This document shows positions 10,995-23,089 of a DNA stretch of 64,000 nt, one piece after another. The stretch covers positions 930,001 to 994,000 of the forward strand of contig OU964918.1 in NCBI GenBank assembly GCA_918807975.1, in the 5' to 3' direction. A program made the translations under genes and the position numbers. Within the stretch, counting starts at the first letter, position 1. Each line of letters opens with the position of its first letter. This DNA is from Aplidium turbinatum. Lineage: Eukaryota > Chordata > Ascidiacea > Aplousobranchia > Polyclinidae. The notes under the pieces are model-generated. The model searched no databases, had not been told where the DNA came from, and saw only the letters and a program-made list of their open reading frames with translations.

Positions 10995-11055
10995 CATGAC
11001 ATATGGAGAGCAATAGCAAGCTAAAACAATAAATTGAAGACTTCATTTCATGCAT
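10995..11055 (-). CDS. CCP-gene first coding exon: signal peptide
   Basis: Starts at ATG (11,055 to 11,053) and encodes MHEMKSSIYCFSLLLLSICH, a short basic/polar start followed by a hydrophobic leucine-rich core, which fits a secretory signal peptide. The donor GTAAGT lies just below 10,995 and leaves phase 1, joining to the next exon to give a valine-cysteine junction. A second ATG at 11,051 is out of frame. The protein is therefore secreted or membrane-bound, with CCP modules outside the cell. The ATG is only eight bases after a strong splice acceptor (see separate entry). Confidence 0.78.
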
Positions 11056-11092
11056 TTTCTAAGCTGTAATTAAAAAAACAAAGACAGCAAAA
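11056..11092 (-). promoter_or_regulatory. 5' splice acceptor just before the start codon
   Basis: Reading minus, a T-rich tract is followed by AATTACAG, ending at the 11,064/11,063 boundary, then eight bases and the ATG. This is the acceptor of either a 5'-UTR intron or a spliced-leader trans-splice site. No TATA box or other promoter element was evident further upstream. Confidence 0.55.
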
Positions 11093-14015
11093 GTTAATTG
11101 TCATTTTTTTAATTATTAAATTTCGTAATGAAAAGGAAGCGATAATGAGATCGATGTGGAGGTGGGGTAAGGGGCAGAAAACTACTTTGTGACTCTTCGG
11201 TAGATTTGCTATGACTCAAAACAAACTTATTTGTCAACAAATTCAAACCACTTTGTCAAATTCAGACTTTCCTAGACATAACAACGTAAACAACTCCCAT
11301 GTTCGACCTAACCTAGCCACCTCCATCATGGCCCATTTCGCGGGAGCGATATACAGTGGAAGTCCGTATTTTGGGCCCAATACGGACAACTCAGCTGTAA
11401 AAAAACAACATAAATATAAGACAAGACCTTCGGCAAGTACTGTACATACCCCAGTCATCCTGTCGGAAAACTATCATTGTCTCAAACAACCTACCCCTAA
11501 CAAATCTAGTTGCCAAAAACAATCGTGATCTTTCATTCCTCTGTTATCAATTTGGGAAGAATGATGACGTCAGAGTGCTAAGCATCAAATCTCCTTCGGA
11601 ATTTTCAGCATTGCGTGCTTTAGTGTGAAAGTATCGCTACCAAAGTTACTTGGGGAAACTTAATTGTGGAGTTTTCTTACTGATTGCGCCGATCAAAAAC
11701 CTTCTGCTAACTCAATTAAAATTTTTCTCAAAGAAAAATACCATTTTGACACAAAAATTCAGAAAGCGCTGTTACTTAAACGCCACAATTCAAATTTAAA
11801 CAAACAATTAATTATTTATGGGAGCCTCGTCGATTCTCCTCAACATATATTAAATGCACCACGTTATCGTGTGGTGCAAATTTATTTGTAGAGAGTGCGT
11901 TTGCCCTAATGTAATTCCATTTGCTTTTCGTCTGTTTGTTTGTTTCCGCATTGCTGGTATTCTATCGCTGTGTTTTTTTGCGTTGTTTTGTCACTTAGCT
12001 AGTTACGTTTAGCATTTATTAAAAATATATTCAAATTCATGATGAGGATTTAACTTCAGTCGAAAAGGTTCGACTGTTAAAGTTACTTGTAAATACGTAA
12101 ATATATTGTTATAATGCTCAATCCTGTTGTATTGTTTCTCCTTGCCTGTCTGTGATATAAAAAACCGAACTCTCCCTCGAAACCATATTAAAGAAAGCTT
12201 CTGGAACAGTCTTGTAAAAATGGTGACATACCTTTTATCGCCCAATCTTTAATAAAAGAATAAAATCCTTGAAAAGATTTGATGGTTACATTGTTACGTC
12301 ATCGTTATAACTTCCTCGTGTTTTGTGAACTTTTTTTTTGCTGTACGCGAATCGTCTGACACAAAAGGTTGCGAGGCGAACGTGGAATGCATCATGCGGA
12401 ATTACAATACAGAATGAAGGTTTGAAGGTAGTCGCATGCCATGTTTTACTGTACTGGCTTAGTTATGGACATTTTATTCCAGTTTTAAGAGACGCCTGAC
12501 CGGTAGAACATTAATGAATTGCTTCCGGAGTTCGTGGGTTTACTTCGCGCGTACTTGCTGAGTAAATGTATACGTCACGCTTTTAATGGAAATAAATGAC
12601 AAGTTACTGCTTTTGTTGCTTGATAATTGCTAAGTGAGCTTTTCCGTTGTTACTGCAACGAGAAAGGTCTTCGTAATGGAAAATGGATAGTAAAGATACA
12701 AAATGTAATTCTTTACAACTAAAGACCTTTCCTTCTCATACCGCAAACTTCCTATCAACCTGGCGTGGTTACTTAATGATGCAACAAATATAACGTATGA
12801 CGTTTATTTGGTACAACACATCAGTGCGTTTGTAATGCGGTTGCAAAAGTTGGCAACACTCATCCTACTATCACTGTTAACTCTTCATCACCCTTTGAAA
12901 CTGCATGCATACATCACCCCTTAAAACTGCACTCTCCATCACACCTTGAAACTGCACTTTTCATCACCCCTTGAAGCAGCATGCATACAAAAAGATTTCG
13001 GTTTCATGAATTAGTCAAAACTGATTTTTATAAACAATTACCTCTAGTATGAATTGAAACAAACGATAAAACTTCTGACATGCATTTGACAATCCGCTGA
13101 AACTGCATTGAATTTTTTGTGTTTGCTAAAAGAGCTACACTTATTAGTTCCAATTATATGCGACATAAATTGGTTGAATCACCAACGATGCATGAAATGA
13201 AAGCTTTATTCAAAATATTACCAAGCGATGACATGTCAACGTATTGGTCGCTCATGGAACCCTTTTCAAGAAGTGGAACCCTTGTGGAACCCTCATGGAA
13301 CCCTTTCTCACTATTCAAGAAGTGAAGGCGCAAGCTGGTTCCTTTGTAACATCAAAATAAAGAAAATAAGCTTAGTGACTTCATACTGTGACGATTAACA
13401 TACCTTGTTCTCGATGTGACAAACTTTGAAATTGGAACAATTGTTTTATTGTTCCAATTTAGTCAACCATTGAAATGATAACACTGGTTAACACAAAATG
13501 TGGTGGCTTTCTCTGGTTTTTTAAATAAATGGTATACTCCCAATGATGCAAGATTTGACCTAGTTGTCATATAGCCTATGAGACCAGAATTCTTTCAAAG
13601 TTTTTAAAAGCATGCTTTTTTGCAAAAGCTTGTAGCATTTGAGTTCTGGAAGTATCTTTGACAATAGAAACCATTTTAAGAATTTACAGTATGTGCGTAT
13701 CACGACATATTGTCATTCGAGCCCGAGAAAAACGGCTAAAGTCGTTTTCGCAATCGCAGCCTTTCATGAAGCATTTCGCTTCATCCTATTCGGTTTTTCA
13801 TTGGACGGCGCTGTGAAGAATCCATGGAACAATGTTTACAACGACAGTTGCAGTCGGACGGATATAATACGGTTACATCAGAAAACAATAAACCAATACT
13901 GACTGAAATGGTCAAGATGAAAAAGGAAGCAAGAAGAAAAATTAAACAAAAACGTATCGCTTTGCTGGTTGGAGACTTCTCAACACTTTAGAAACTAATA
14001 ATGGGATAAAAAAGC
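11093..14015. other. Intergenic stretch upstream of the CCP gene
   Basis: No convincing exon was found. It contains a short tandem repeat at about 12,883-12,985 and a small run of TGGAACCC words at 13,255-13,310. Open frames at 11,211-11,528, 12,009-12,245 and 13,639-13,902 lack recognisable motifs and splice context. The promoter of the minus-strand CCP gene should lie in its first part but is not identifiable by eye. Confidence 0.4.
12883..12985. repeat. Short tandem repeat, about 24-30 bp unit
   Basis: About four imperfect units of the type CATCACCCCTTGAAACTGCA, with one unit extended by TGCATAC. Confidence 0.7.
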
Positions 14016-15824
14016 TTAACACTTTCATCCCTGGGCTAGGGCATTTCATGCCTTACGAAATTTTAAACGCTGAAAACCATACGATAAAACTATTCTAAAA
14101 AGCTGAAATTTCATGACTTTGTCACAAAGTTCATACGCATATTGGAGATGCTACTCAAAAATTTGTATCTCAGATACTTTTTGAAATACAACGTGGTTTA
14201 TGACACCTTGTCAGAAACATTTTTGCAGTTTGCTCTTTTTAGGAGCAGACATTTTCTCCTGTTGTTTCTTTATTCACTGGTGTTACGCGCCGGCGCATAG
14301 CACGTGCACAACTTGCAGAATTGAATCTTTTATAGAAACATCACCCTATTTGCATTGATTCAACGCCAGTAGACGTCAAATTATTATGAGCATTTCCTTT
14401 CGTGCCTCGCCTTGAGTTAGCTTGTGCAGCTGTAACCAGAATGATCGCGCCGCTTTTACAAGACATACACAACATCAACAGACGTCGAACGTATGTAAGT
14501 AATAGTTTAGAGTGAGCTTTGTAGATTGTGGTTGGTGAGAGATGTCTGGTTGGGTAACAACAAAAGATGCAATTCTGCGCTGGCAAAGCTCTTCTGAACT
14601 GTGAAAAAGTTTGCAACTTATAACGTGGACGCTTCATTGCGAACGGCGAAGACAGTGTAGATTTACAGCCAAGCGATGTGTTTTCTGATGTGTCTTACCC
14701 CATCCTCCGATACAGCATCTCAGTGGCGTAGCCAAGGGAGGGGGGGGGTTTGGGGGTTACAACTCCCCCCTTGGCACGCGTGTGACGTCACGATATTCGA
14801 TATTCGACACGGGCTATTTTAGCCCCGTGCTAATTAATCGCTAATAACGGGAACTATGAAAATCACAGAGCCAAAATATTTTGCAAGATAATAGCCATGT
14901 GTATTGTGCGTGTAGAAATTAAAATTTTAGCCCACAAAGTTATTGAAATAAAGTGTTTGAGATGAAAAAACGATAGAAAGTAGGTTTTTATTCTAATTTC
15001 CCGAAAACAGCTTCAAAATTGACTGTTCGAACGCATATTTTTGAATTATAACATGGAGTAACGCTAAACTAAACAAAAATTTACTTTTCCTTATAAATAA
15101 GGCATTTTTGGGCGTTTTTACATTACAAAGAAATTGCACTAATATTTATAATCTACCATATAATTTGTTTGCTCAAATATCAAGCAGCGAAAGGTCAATT
15201 CTGGTTTGCCGCTCTTGCCCTGACCTAATTCTCATCGTAGAGAAATAAGCACAGCTTAATATGTCCTATCGTGTCATTGCGAGTGCTAACAGCTTATAGA
15301 TACTTTGCTTATGTCGATACAACGTTCAGCGGTGTTGCGATACAACCTAAGAAAATCATGAGTTTATTTCAAATTGCATTCCTCTTGAATGAATGCTTTT
15401 TTGTTACGCAAAACTTTCGCAGGAAATATCAGCCGCTTTACAGCGGTTCACCATCGTCAGACGTTGAAACAGTACAAACGTTTGATCTGTGAAAGTAATG
15501 CCTATCAGCGAAAATGGAAACACAAAATGTCATCCAGGCACTGTTTATTGAAAATAAAGACATGCAGCTCGTCATTGCATTGAGAAAAACTGACTTATCA
15601 AAATTTTTTGAAGACAAGAAATTCCAGTCACAAAAAAAATATGACTTGTACGAAATATTGTACAAAACAGACCGTATTGCAAGTGTAGTAAATTAGCATC
15701 GTTAAGTATAATGGTAATGAAATTGAACCGCACAGCTTTATAAGTAATATTTCGATCAATTAATAGATAGAAAAATACCCCGCTTTTGAATAAAACGGTG
15801 ATGACCAAATCATCATCATCATCG

Positions 15825-16230
15825 GCCATGCCTGAATAAGGCGTCGGCTACCGTGAGTCTCCACAACGATCGATTGTCCATACTTCCAATTAGATTTTCA
15901 AAATTTTGGTTTGTCCACGTTGAACGATTTTTGAAGATTTCCAAACGTGGACGCCCCTGGTGTCTCTGACCAGGAAATCGCCCCATCATTGCCGAGTGTT
16001 CAATTCCGCGTTCATGCCCGATAAATGTAATTTGCCTTTTTTGATAGTTGTGATGAGGACGCCAGGGGTGCACCCAGAGCGTCTCCACACTTCTTCGTTA
16101 GTGATTTTATCTATCCAGTTAATTCCCATCATTCTACGAATGAACCAAATTTCAGCACTGTTGATCTTCCTCACTATCTTCAGGCATACAGTCCAGGATT
16201 CACAGCCATATACAGTAGCAGAAATGACCA
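15825..16230 (-). mobile_element. LINE 3' coding tail nested in family B copy 1
   Basis: Minus-strand remnant of the C-terminal part of a non-LTR retrotransposon ORF2. Visible words are YGCESWTVC, IRRMMGINW, NEEVWRRSGC and the end LTVADALFRHG, followed by a GAT-repeat tail (15,815-15,835), a typical LINE 3' microsatellite. The same fragment is in copy 2 at 54,520-54,950, so it was present before the two family B copies separated. Another copy lies at 22,270-22,680. The reverse transcriptase core is missing. The frame changes within the fragment, so it is dead. Confidence 0.8.
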
Positions 16231-16301
16231 AATACTGTGATTAAAATATCTAATCTCATAATCAATGATAACATGATAAGAACAAATCTTATGATAGCCC
16301 G

Positions 16302-18189
16302 CTATTTCATTATGAAAACCACTGATAATAGCAAATTTGAGTTTGCTGTTAATCTATGGTTTCGTCCCAAAAATGTTGAAATAGTATGGCGGAGTGACCC
16401 ACGTAGAATAGGTACATCATCCAATCGTCTAGACATGTGTGATTTGACTAATGACATGGCTAGCTGCCACCCCTCCACAAAACTTTCGTCTCCCTTGGCT
16501 TGTGAAAAGGACAACTCGCGGTTCAAGTAACTAATGGTCATCGCATTGACCCGCGCAACGTCTAAAATGTAAGAAAATGCAGACACAATCCATTTTGCTG
16601 ATTTCGGCTTGACACTATAATATGCCATCTTCTCGTCGACGACATCAGTCCCACCCTTGGTAAAATCGTAGAGCTTGATTATTGCAGGTTTTTCCTTTCC
16701 GTCATCTTTGGTTACTCCAAGGATTGGCTGCATAGTTGATAAGACCAGAACATTGCGTTTACCGGTAGATTTTGGTTTGACTGCGTACGACGTAACGGTA
16801 ATGTGGTTTCTCGACTCCTCCCAGTAAATTTTGGTACTGAAGGCTTCCCAATCAGTGAGAGATTATAACTCGCTATAACCCCTTTTCTATTGCTTTGCCA
16901 TTTTCCAACTAAAGTTATGTTTTATTCCAAAGCCATTCTGCCTAATCAAGTGAAGTGTAAAAGCGATCAAGGGATATGTTTCGTCCTTGAGGCGAAGAAA
17001 CTCTGTCCAAATTGTGTACCAACGTTTCCACATATTCCATAGTGGAAGTCAGATAGTGTGGTCCTGGTACACCTACTGGCTTACCCGCATAAGCTATGGC
17101 GGTATAGGTGAATGACATACGCGCACTATTTATGCTTCTTAGCAACAAATCATATTTAGCAGGCTTATTTTTTGCCTGAAGCTTATTGCCTGAAGGACAC
17201 ACCAACGCGGGATGGAAACAAAGTCTCATTCAGTGAAAGGAAGTCTTCTGGTATTAAAATCTTTTCTCAATTTCCTGTAAAATATTGGAAAAGTTCTCTG
17301 ATTGCTGTAAATCGGTCACTTTGCCAGCGATTAGCCCTAGTGCTTTTATCATCAAAACGAATATTTGCAGACAGAAATTTGAATCGGTTCAACGACATTG
17401 TCGCACTAAATATAGGATGTCCATATAAATGGGAAAAGCAATCTTAATTTGGTGAAATGTTCGCTTGAGTAGTCCTCTAATACACCACAATCCAATGAAT
17501 GCTTCTAGTTCCATGGCATCAGTTTGCTGAAATTGTGAAGCATGCCAAGATGTTCGTTGAGCCTCCGATATTCGCAATAGCCTCTCTCGTATACATGTGC
17601 TGGTGCTTGAAACAATGATGTAGATCATCTCTGCTGTAAATAAGAAACGCCATGCATCATACGACGTCGTTGCATATTGATAATCGCGCTTTACTCCTGG
17701 TAAACTGTGCACCACATTAGCAGAGTTTTGTCTTCCTCTTATTGATGGTTGCTTGGTACTCCAAACAACTTTCACTCTACTTCTTTAGTCAACAACCACC
17801 GACATTCGCTCCTCTTCCTGGTCAGGCAATGTATGGTAATTTTCCTCATCCAAGGAGCTATCTAATGATTTGACGGCATGGCTCCTACGACGTTGGGACT
17901 GCCTATGTCTGACGGTCACGACCTCATCTTCGTTACTCTTGTCAGATGTTAGCGGACCACCTTCACCATCAGATAAAAGAAAATCAACATCACTATCCGA
18001 AAAATTTGCATCTCTTTCATCTTCGGTTGCTAATAAATTTGCCGTTTGCCTTGCATCATAATACACATTCGAAGCCATAATTTTGAACTGTGGTATAAGG
18101 TACACACGGGCCACTTGCTGAAACAAAATGACTTCATTTTGCAAGAAAAATAAATCCAACATAGGGTGTGAGAAGATTTTTTTCTTCAA
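16302..18189 (-). pseudogene. piggyBac transposase, decayed (family B copy 1)
   Basis: Minus-strand relic of a DDE_Tnp_1_7 (piggyBac) transposase, which would cut and paste DNA at TTAA sites. It is split into four frames. 17,785-18,189 gives an acidic N terminus (TEDERDANFSDSD). 17,389-17,775 gives the start of the DDE domain (HASQFQQTDAMELEAFIGL). 16,942-17,229 includes SLDRFYTS, matching the second catalytic aspartate motif. 16,302-16,733 includes IIKLYDFTKGGTDVVDEKM, matching the third. A SLDETLFPSR stretch marks the first aspartate in another frame near 17,222. The C-terminal cysteine-rich domain usual in the family is not seen. Stops and frame changes separate the pieces, so it is inactive. 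Confidence 0.88.
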
Positions 18190-18837
18190 CTGTTCGTGTT
18201 TTGAGCAATTAAGAAGTTAAATTTAATAATACAATAATTGGAGGAAAGAGCAGACATTCGTTAGAATTATTATTCAGACGCTATACTATCCCTTGCTGGC
18301 AGAGTCAGCCATTTGCATTGATTCAACATTGGCAGATGTTGAATCGTTGTTGAGTGACTGATTTTGATAGCCGAGGTGACTCAACTACTGTATCGCATTT
18401 TTCGCTTGATTTTTCCATTGTAAAAACATAGCTTCATTCTTACTTTTGACTGACGATGAAAACAGCAGTTTTAGAAACGTTTGAATAATATGTTCGCTAA
18501 TGTGTTAGCTTTGATATTCATAGTCCGAATTTCCTCTAAATCCTACGGTTATGCTCCGAAGTTTATTACTTTACTTCTGGCCTTTTCAATATCAAATTAA
18601 TTGGACCATAAAACATATTTTTTTCATATAGCCTAATGATGTAACCTGACTTGTAATATCGCCATGGTATTATGCGCATTTCTACATTACTCCTATACGC
18701 AACGTTGGTCTTTAGCATACTATCATATCGTAGATGTCGTTTTATTTGGATAGTTGCTCATAATACTCCCAGAGCTAAATATACTGCAAACGTGTTGCAG
18801 ATAATCTATATCGCACCTTTAGAGGAATTCATCAGTA

Positions 18838-21800
18838 CGATTTTACATAATTCAAGAGTTTGCTGCAATAATCAGGAATGCTTTGTGTCTTATTCAAAGT
18901 ATTCTTCATCTCATAAATAACAAAGTGCCATGAGACATCAAAATGACGTAGAATAGCTGTAAAGTTTATAAGTTTTGCGCAAAGAAATTAAAATGAGCCA
19001 GGATACTTTGTTTTCTGTTCGATATAAACTCATCTATATTTGTCTAAATAGGTTGAATGACAGTAAATTGGCATAATTTGACTGTTACAACCAATTACAC
19101 AAATATGTGAAACGTATAATGATTTTTAGCAATGATGGGACCGCTTGAAGTACCTCTCATTCTTCATTGTAGGGACGCTGTGAACTCATAACGAAAATCA
19201 ATGACCTAGAATTCATTACACCGTGGTGCTGACAAAATACGTTATGTATGTAGCATGACAGGTGTTATATTATATTGTATCGACGCTCTACGAGATAAAT
19301 ACAAGTGAATATACTTGCAAGAATCTAGGGTACGATAAGGCGTTGTGAAATCAATAATCGAGCAATTTTGTTATGATTATGGGAATACAACATGCATCAA
19401 AAAGAATCAAAAATAAATCTATTGCTGTCAAACGTCGTCGTAATCACCGAATTGACATAGTTTGTTTGTTGGCCGGCCAAGCGCAACTAATCAGGCGACA
19501 ATACGTCTTCACAGTTCAGTTGAGTTTTGTTTTTATTTCTGACCATCACAGCGAAAAAGAGGTCTAGAAAAAGGCAAATAACACGAGAGTGGGAAAAACG
19601 AAAGATTTGTTTCTTTATTATAAAAATCAGGCAACTTTCAAATTTGACCCGCGTTCATAAACACGTTTATTAACAAACTTTAATAATATGTATTACAAAC
19701 ATGTTAATATCATTCAACGCCCAAAGGCCTTGCGATTGTTTTTCCAGCGGTAAAAGATTCTAGTTCATAACTGAAAGAAGTTATAAGCGGTTAAACTTTA
19801 AGGCACTTTGTGCCCCTGCCCAGAAAAACATCGTCTCAAAAAGCCCATATATGAAAGAGTTAAAGTAGCCAAATTAAATACGCACAGTAACGCAAGTTGC
19901 GACAAAGAGGGATAAAACGAAAGAAAAAGAAAAAAGTTCTTCGAGGGTATTAAACCAAGGCCGGTTCTTTGCTGCTCTGGCAGTAATCAGCCACTATTGT
20001 GACATTGCACTTTTCCTGGTACCTTTCTTCGATTACACTGACAGTTAGGGGAACTATTTTTAGCTTATCTTGTTCTTCACTCTGTTTTAATCTATTGTTT
20101 GTTTTTAGAAAACTCAATGGTTATGTTGAAGTCAAAACGTTTCAATTTAGTCACTATGTGACGTATAACTTCATATCATTTGCTTGCTTTGTTATTGTCT
20201 CATGCAGATTTAATAACCATCTGACTCACGTTCCAAGCAGCCAGTTGTGTTTCGTTTATGTGACTTGGGCTGCGTACAGAGGACACATAGGTTAGCTGAT
20301 AAGGGGCCTGATAAGGGGGCCTATACAATTCAACTGATGCATTCCGTTCCATATTCATCACAATTGGTTGTGTAGGTATTGAAAGCATGAACATTTCTGT
20401 TTTTTGAATTGAAATATTCTTTTCAAAAGCTATTGCAAACATTTCCATAGAATGGAAGGATGACAATTGTCTTTCTGACAACCAGCGGTTGATGAAAATA
20501 GTTTACATTTATTGGTAACGACATTTATTAATAAATGACATAGCTATCACATTTATTAGTAGGCCTAATGACAGGTAAGAACAAGAACTTGAATTGTATG
20601 ACAAAAGGAACTTCTTGCGTATTGTACGCCAGAGAGCTCAGATGATTTACGTTACTACGATTGATTGTATTTGCTGTATAATTTATTTGTTCTGTTATTG
20701 AGCATGAAGCATACATAATTAACATTGTTTGTGTCTTTAATGTCTTAAACAAATAACATTCCTTAAAAAAAATAAGTGCATTCTAATTTTGTTACCATAA
20801 ATACCAAGTAAAATCTAGTGCTACCGGGGCATAGCATATCTCAAAAATTTGAGCTGATAGGAAAAATATCAAATTTTTGAAATCAGCGCTATAAATAAAC
20901 CCTAAACTAAGTATGATAATGAAAAGTAAAAACTGCTCTCATTGTTTAGGTGAGGATTTGTCTGCCTTCGCCCCACCTGCTATGTTGACCTTACCCTCTC
21001 TAATCGGTTGTAAGTCTTCTATCAAGGCCAAATATGTCGAAATGAAATATTTGTTTTAGGTAATTCCTTCGTTGAAACTATATTTAATCTGCTTAGTTTG
21101 CAACAACTATAGTTTGAAAACTTAATCATTTTAATGTTAAAAGACATGCTTTATGTTTCCCATAATCTCTGAAGTATGGTATACGCTCACATGAGCTGAT
21201 GAATAGCAAGGATAAATAAGAGAGGTTTCAAATACATTATTTGGTTAAAACTGAGATCTGTGCATTGAAACTTAATAGGAAATGAGAGAAACCCAAGGTA
21301 AACTGACCTTGCACTTAATGGACTGCCGTATTTATGTTAAAAAGACAAAAAAATAAACTTCTGATATTAACAGAACAACATAAGTTAGTTATGATTTTTT
21401 TTCAAACACTTTTTGGCAGCTATCCCTGAGACATATCATTCATAGATTTAACATATTCGATAACTGCTGATTAGCTGTTTTTTTAGGCTGTATGGTTGGC
21501 ATTGGCTTTTGATAAACAGCGATTTCTGATAAGACATATTGCTTTTTGAAGCTACGAACAAAGTTTATCTGCTATGCTGCTTCTTATCCGACGTTGACAA
21601 ATTGCCTTACAGATAACTATTGCTAATATTTCCTTGTTGAGATATAAGATCGTGATTTGATTATGAAGTCAAATTATTTTAATTTCTATCTAGCACACGA
21701 CCTCTACTATGAATCTCTCAGCTGGGTTCTTGCATGCTTGACTTCATTTGTCAGATTGTTAGCGGGATTTTTGACAAGTTGTTTGAAAACGGCATCTTTC

Positions 21801-22011
21801 ACCTCCAGGCAAAACAATCGCGTTGATGAAAAAGTTAACAGCTTGGTTGCCTCTCAACACGCTATGTCTGCACAACAACCACACATTGCAATTATAGCAA
21901 ACCACACAAATTTATTAAAAGGAAGCGATGATCTTACAACATCCTTTGACGACTCAAAGTGGTTTATGACGTCACAGCAACTAACAGACAGCATAAAGTA
22001 TTTAACACTAG
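18838..22011. other. AT-rich region, no confident feature
   Basis: No repeat boundary or convincing gene was identified. A possible two-exon minus-strand tail (about 20,230-20,333 and 19,954-20,037) was considered and not accepted. An open frame at 21,657-22,076 starts MIMKSNYFNFYLAHDL and has a hydrophobic stretch, but it resembles nothing known and its end lies within a later insertion. Confidence 0.35.
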
Positions 22012-22204
22012 AAGCCCTGACCGGTCATTTTTTACCAGTTTTCTGTTTTGGCGCTTCATGTTTTTGGCGTTCTTGAGATTTGCTTGGTCATACTCCTTGA
22101 GTTTTCCTAACTTTTGATAAAGTTTTAGTAGCTGTAATAATTTTTCACTAGAACTTTCGCAAACAGAGCATTTTACAGATCTACCTATAAGCCCTGACCG
22201 GTCA
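22012..22204 (-). mobile_element. 161-bp retro-inserted fragment with 16-bp duplication
   Basis: Bases 22,028-22,188 are flanked by an exact 16-bp direct repeat, AAGCCCTGACCGGTCA, at 22,012-22,027 and 22,189-22,204. Read on minus, the insert ends in a short A-run (TTTTTT on plus at its left edge). That combination indicates a LINE-mobilised, 5'-truncated RNA copy. On minus it has an open stretch including KCSVCESSSEKLLQLLKLY, a CxxC pair followed by a leucine-rich, coiled-coil-like segment. The source transcript is unknown to me. Confidence 0.65.
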
Positions 22205-22269
22205 AGAATGATCGATGCGTGATAAGAAGATATCTAACGTTCGAACAATGTTTGTTTATATATCTTGTA

Positions 22270-22680
22270 CATCTTTGAAATCTAATTCAATCTCTCTAAA
22301 CACTAGAATAAGAATTTTACATGTGTACATTTGGTCAGTTCTGTTATATGGCTGTGAATCCTGGACTGTATGCCGGAAGATAGAGAAGAAGATCAACAGT
22401 GCTGAAATTTGGTTCATTCGTAGAATGATGGGAATAAACTGGACGGATAAAATCACTAACGAAGAAGTGTGGAGACGCTCTGGGTGCACCCCTGGCGTCC
22501 TCATCACAACTATCAAAAAAAGGCAAATGACATTTATCGGGCATGTCTACCGCAAACGCGGAACTGAACACTCGGCAATGATGGGGCGATTTCCTGGTCA
22601 GAGGCACCGGGGACGTCCACGTTTGGAAATCTTCAAAAATCTTTCAACATTGACAAACCAAAATTTGGTGAAAAAAGTTG
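22270..22680 (+). mobile_element. LINE 3' coding tail
   Basis: Plus-strand copy of the same LINE C-terminal region nested in family B. Recognisable words are LLYGCESWTVCRK, WFIRRMMGINW, EEVWRRSGCTPG and FIGHVYRKRG, ending in a basic GQRHRGRPRLE stretch. Similarity stops near 22,665 before the expected end and GAT-repeat tail, so both ends are truncated. The frame at 22,215-22,739 is open, but only this part is LINE. Confidence 0.8.
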
Positions 22681-22739
22681 AAAGCACTGGTTTAGACTTC
22701 ACAGCCATGGCCTATCCGAAATCGATAGATTTTTGGTAA

Positions 22740-23089
22740 AATAAATTTCCAGATGAACCCAGCAAACGTTGACTTGTTGAATCTAAAGTTGTATTACTGT
22801 TGATAACTTTGCAAACTGTCACTGTAAGCAGCAAAAGACAATATGTTTTTTGTTGACAATAAGACAATAAAGACAATACAATGTATGCACAAACTTAAAA
22901 CTAATACGTATCAGGAATATATTGACGGTAACATGACATATACGACAAATGCTTTTACTTCGATATTTCACAAAGCTAGCCGATCTATTCAAAGCATAAA
23001 TCAAAAATAACAGTCTGTGTTTGGATGACGTGCTATTAAAGTCTTAACAAATTTGATGTATTGCTTTTCGTCATGAAGTACAAAGATTA
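22740..23089. other. 3' flank of EGF-CCP gene
   Basis: AT-rich sequence downstream (minus) of the inferred stop at 23,090. No canonical AATAAA signal is obvious in the first 200 bases. A half-copy of the recurrent hairpin motif may lie at 22,757-22,785. Confidence 0.35.

Larger units (their letters stand above)
14020..18837 (-). mobile_element. Family B piggyBac-type element, copy 1
   Basis: Left end CACTTTCATCCCTGGGC follows TTAA at 14,016-14,019. The element matches, in inverted orientation, about 50,626-56,699, whose outer end also abuts TTAA (56,700-56,703). The far edge at about 18,837 is where similarity to copy 2 stops; no second TTAA terminus was identified, so this may be a truncated end. 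It carries a decayed piggyBac transposase on minus (16,302-18,189), a LINE tail (about 15,825-16,230), a CAGTGGCGTAGCC hAT-like end at 14,723, and hairpin motifs near 14,340 and 18,300. It lacks the hAT insertion of copy 2 and so serves as its empty-site control. Confidence 0.82.

Noticed and set aside
19954-20333. Possible two-exon minus-strand gene end (VELYRPPYQAPYQL… with a GTGAGT donor, then a short exon ending in a stop).
   Set aside because: The acceptor of the first exon lacks a pyrimidine tract, the phases do not fit well, and no domain is recognisable.
21657-22076. 139-codon plus-strand frame with a hydrophobic stretch.
   Set aside because: No motif or homology recognised, and its last part lies in a retro-inserted fragment; likely chance.
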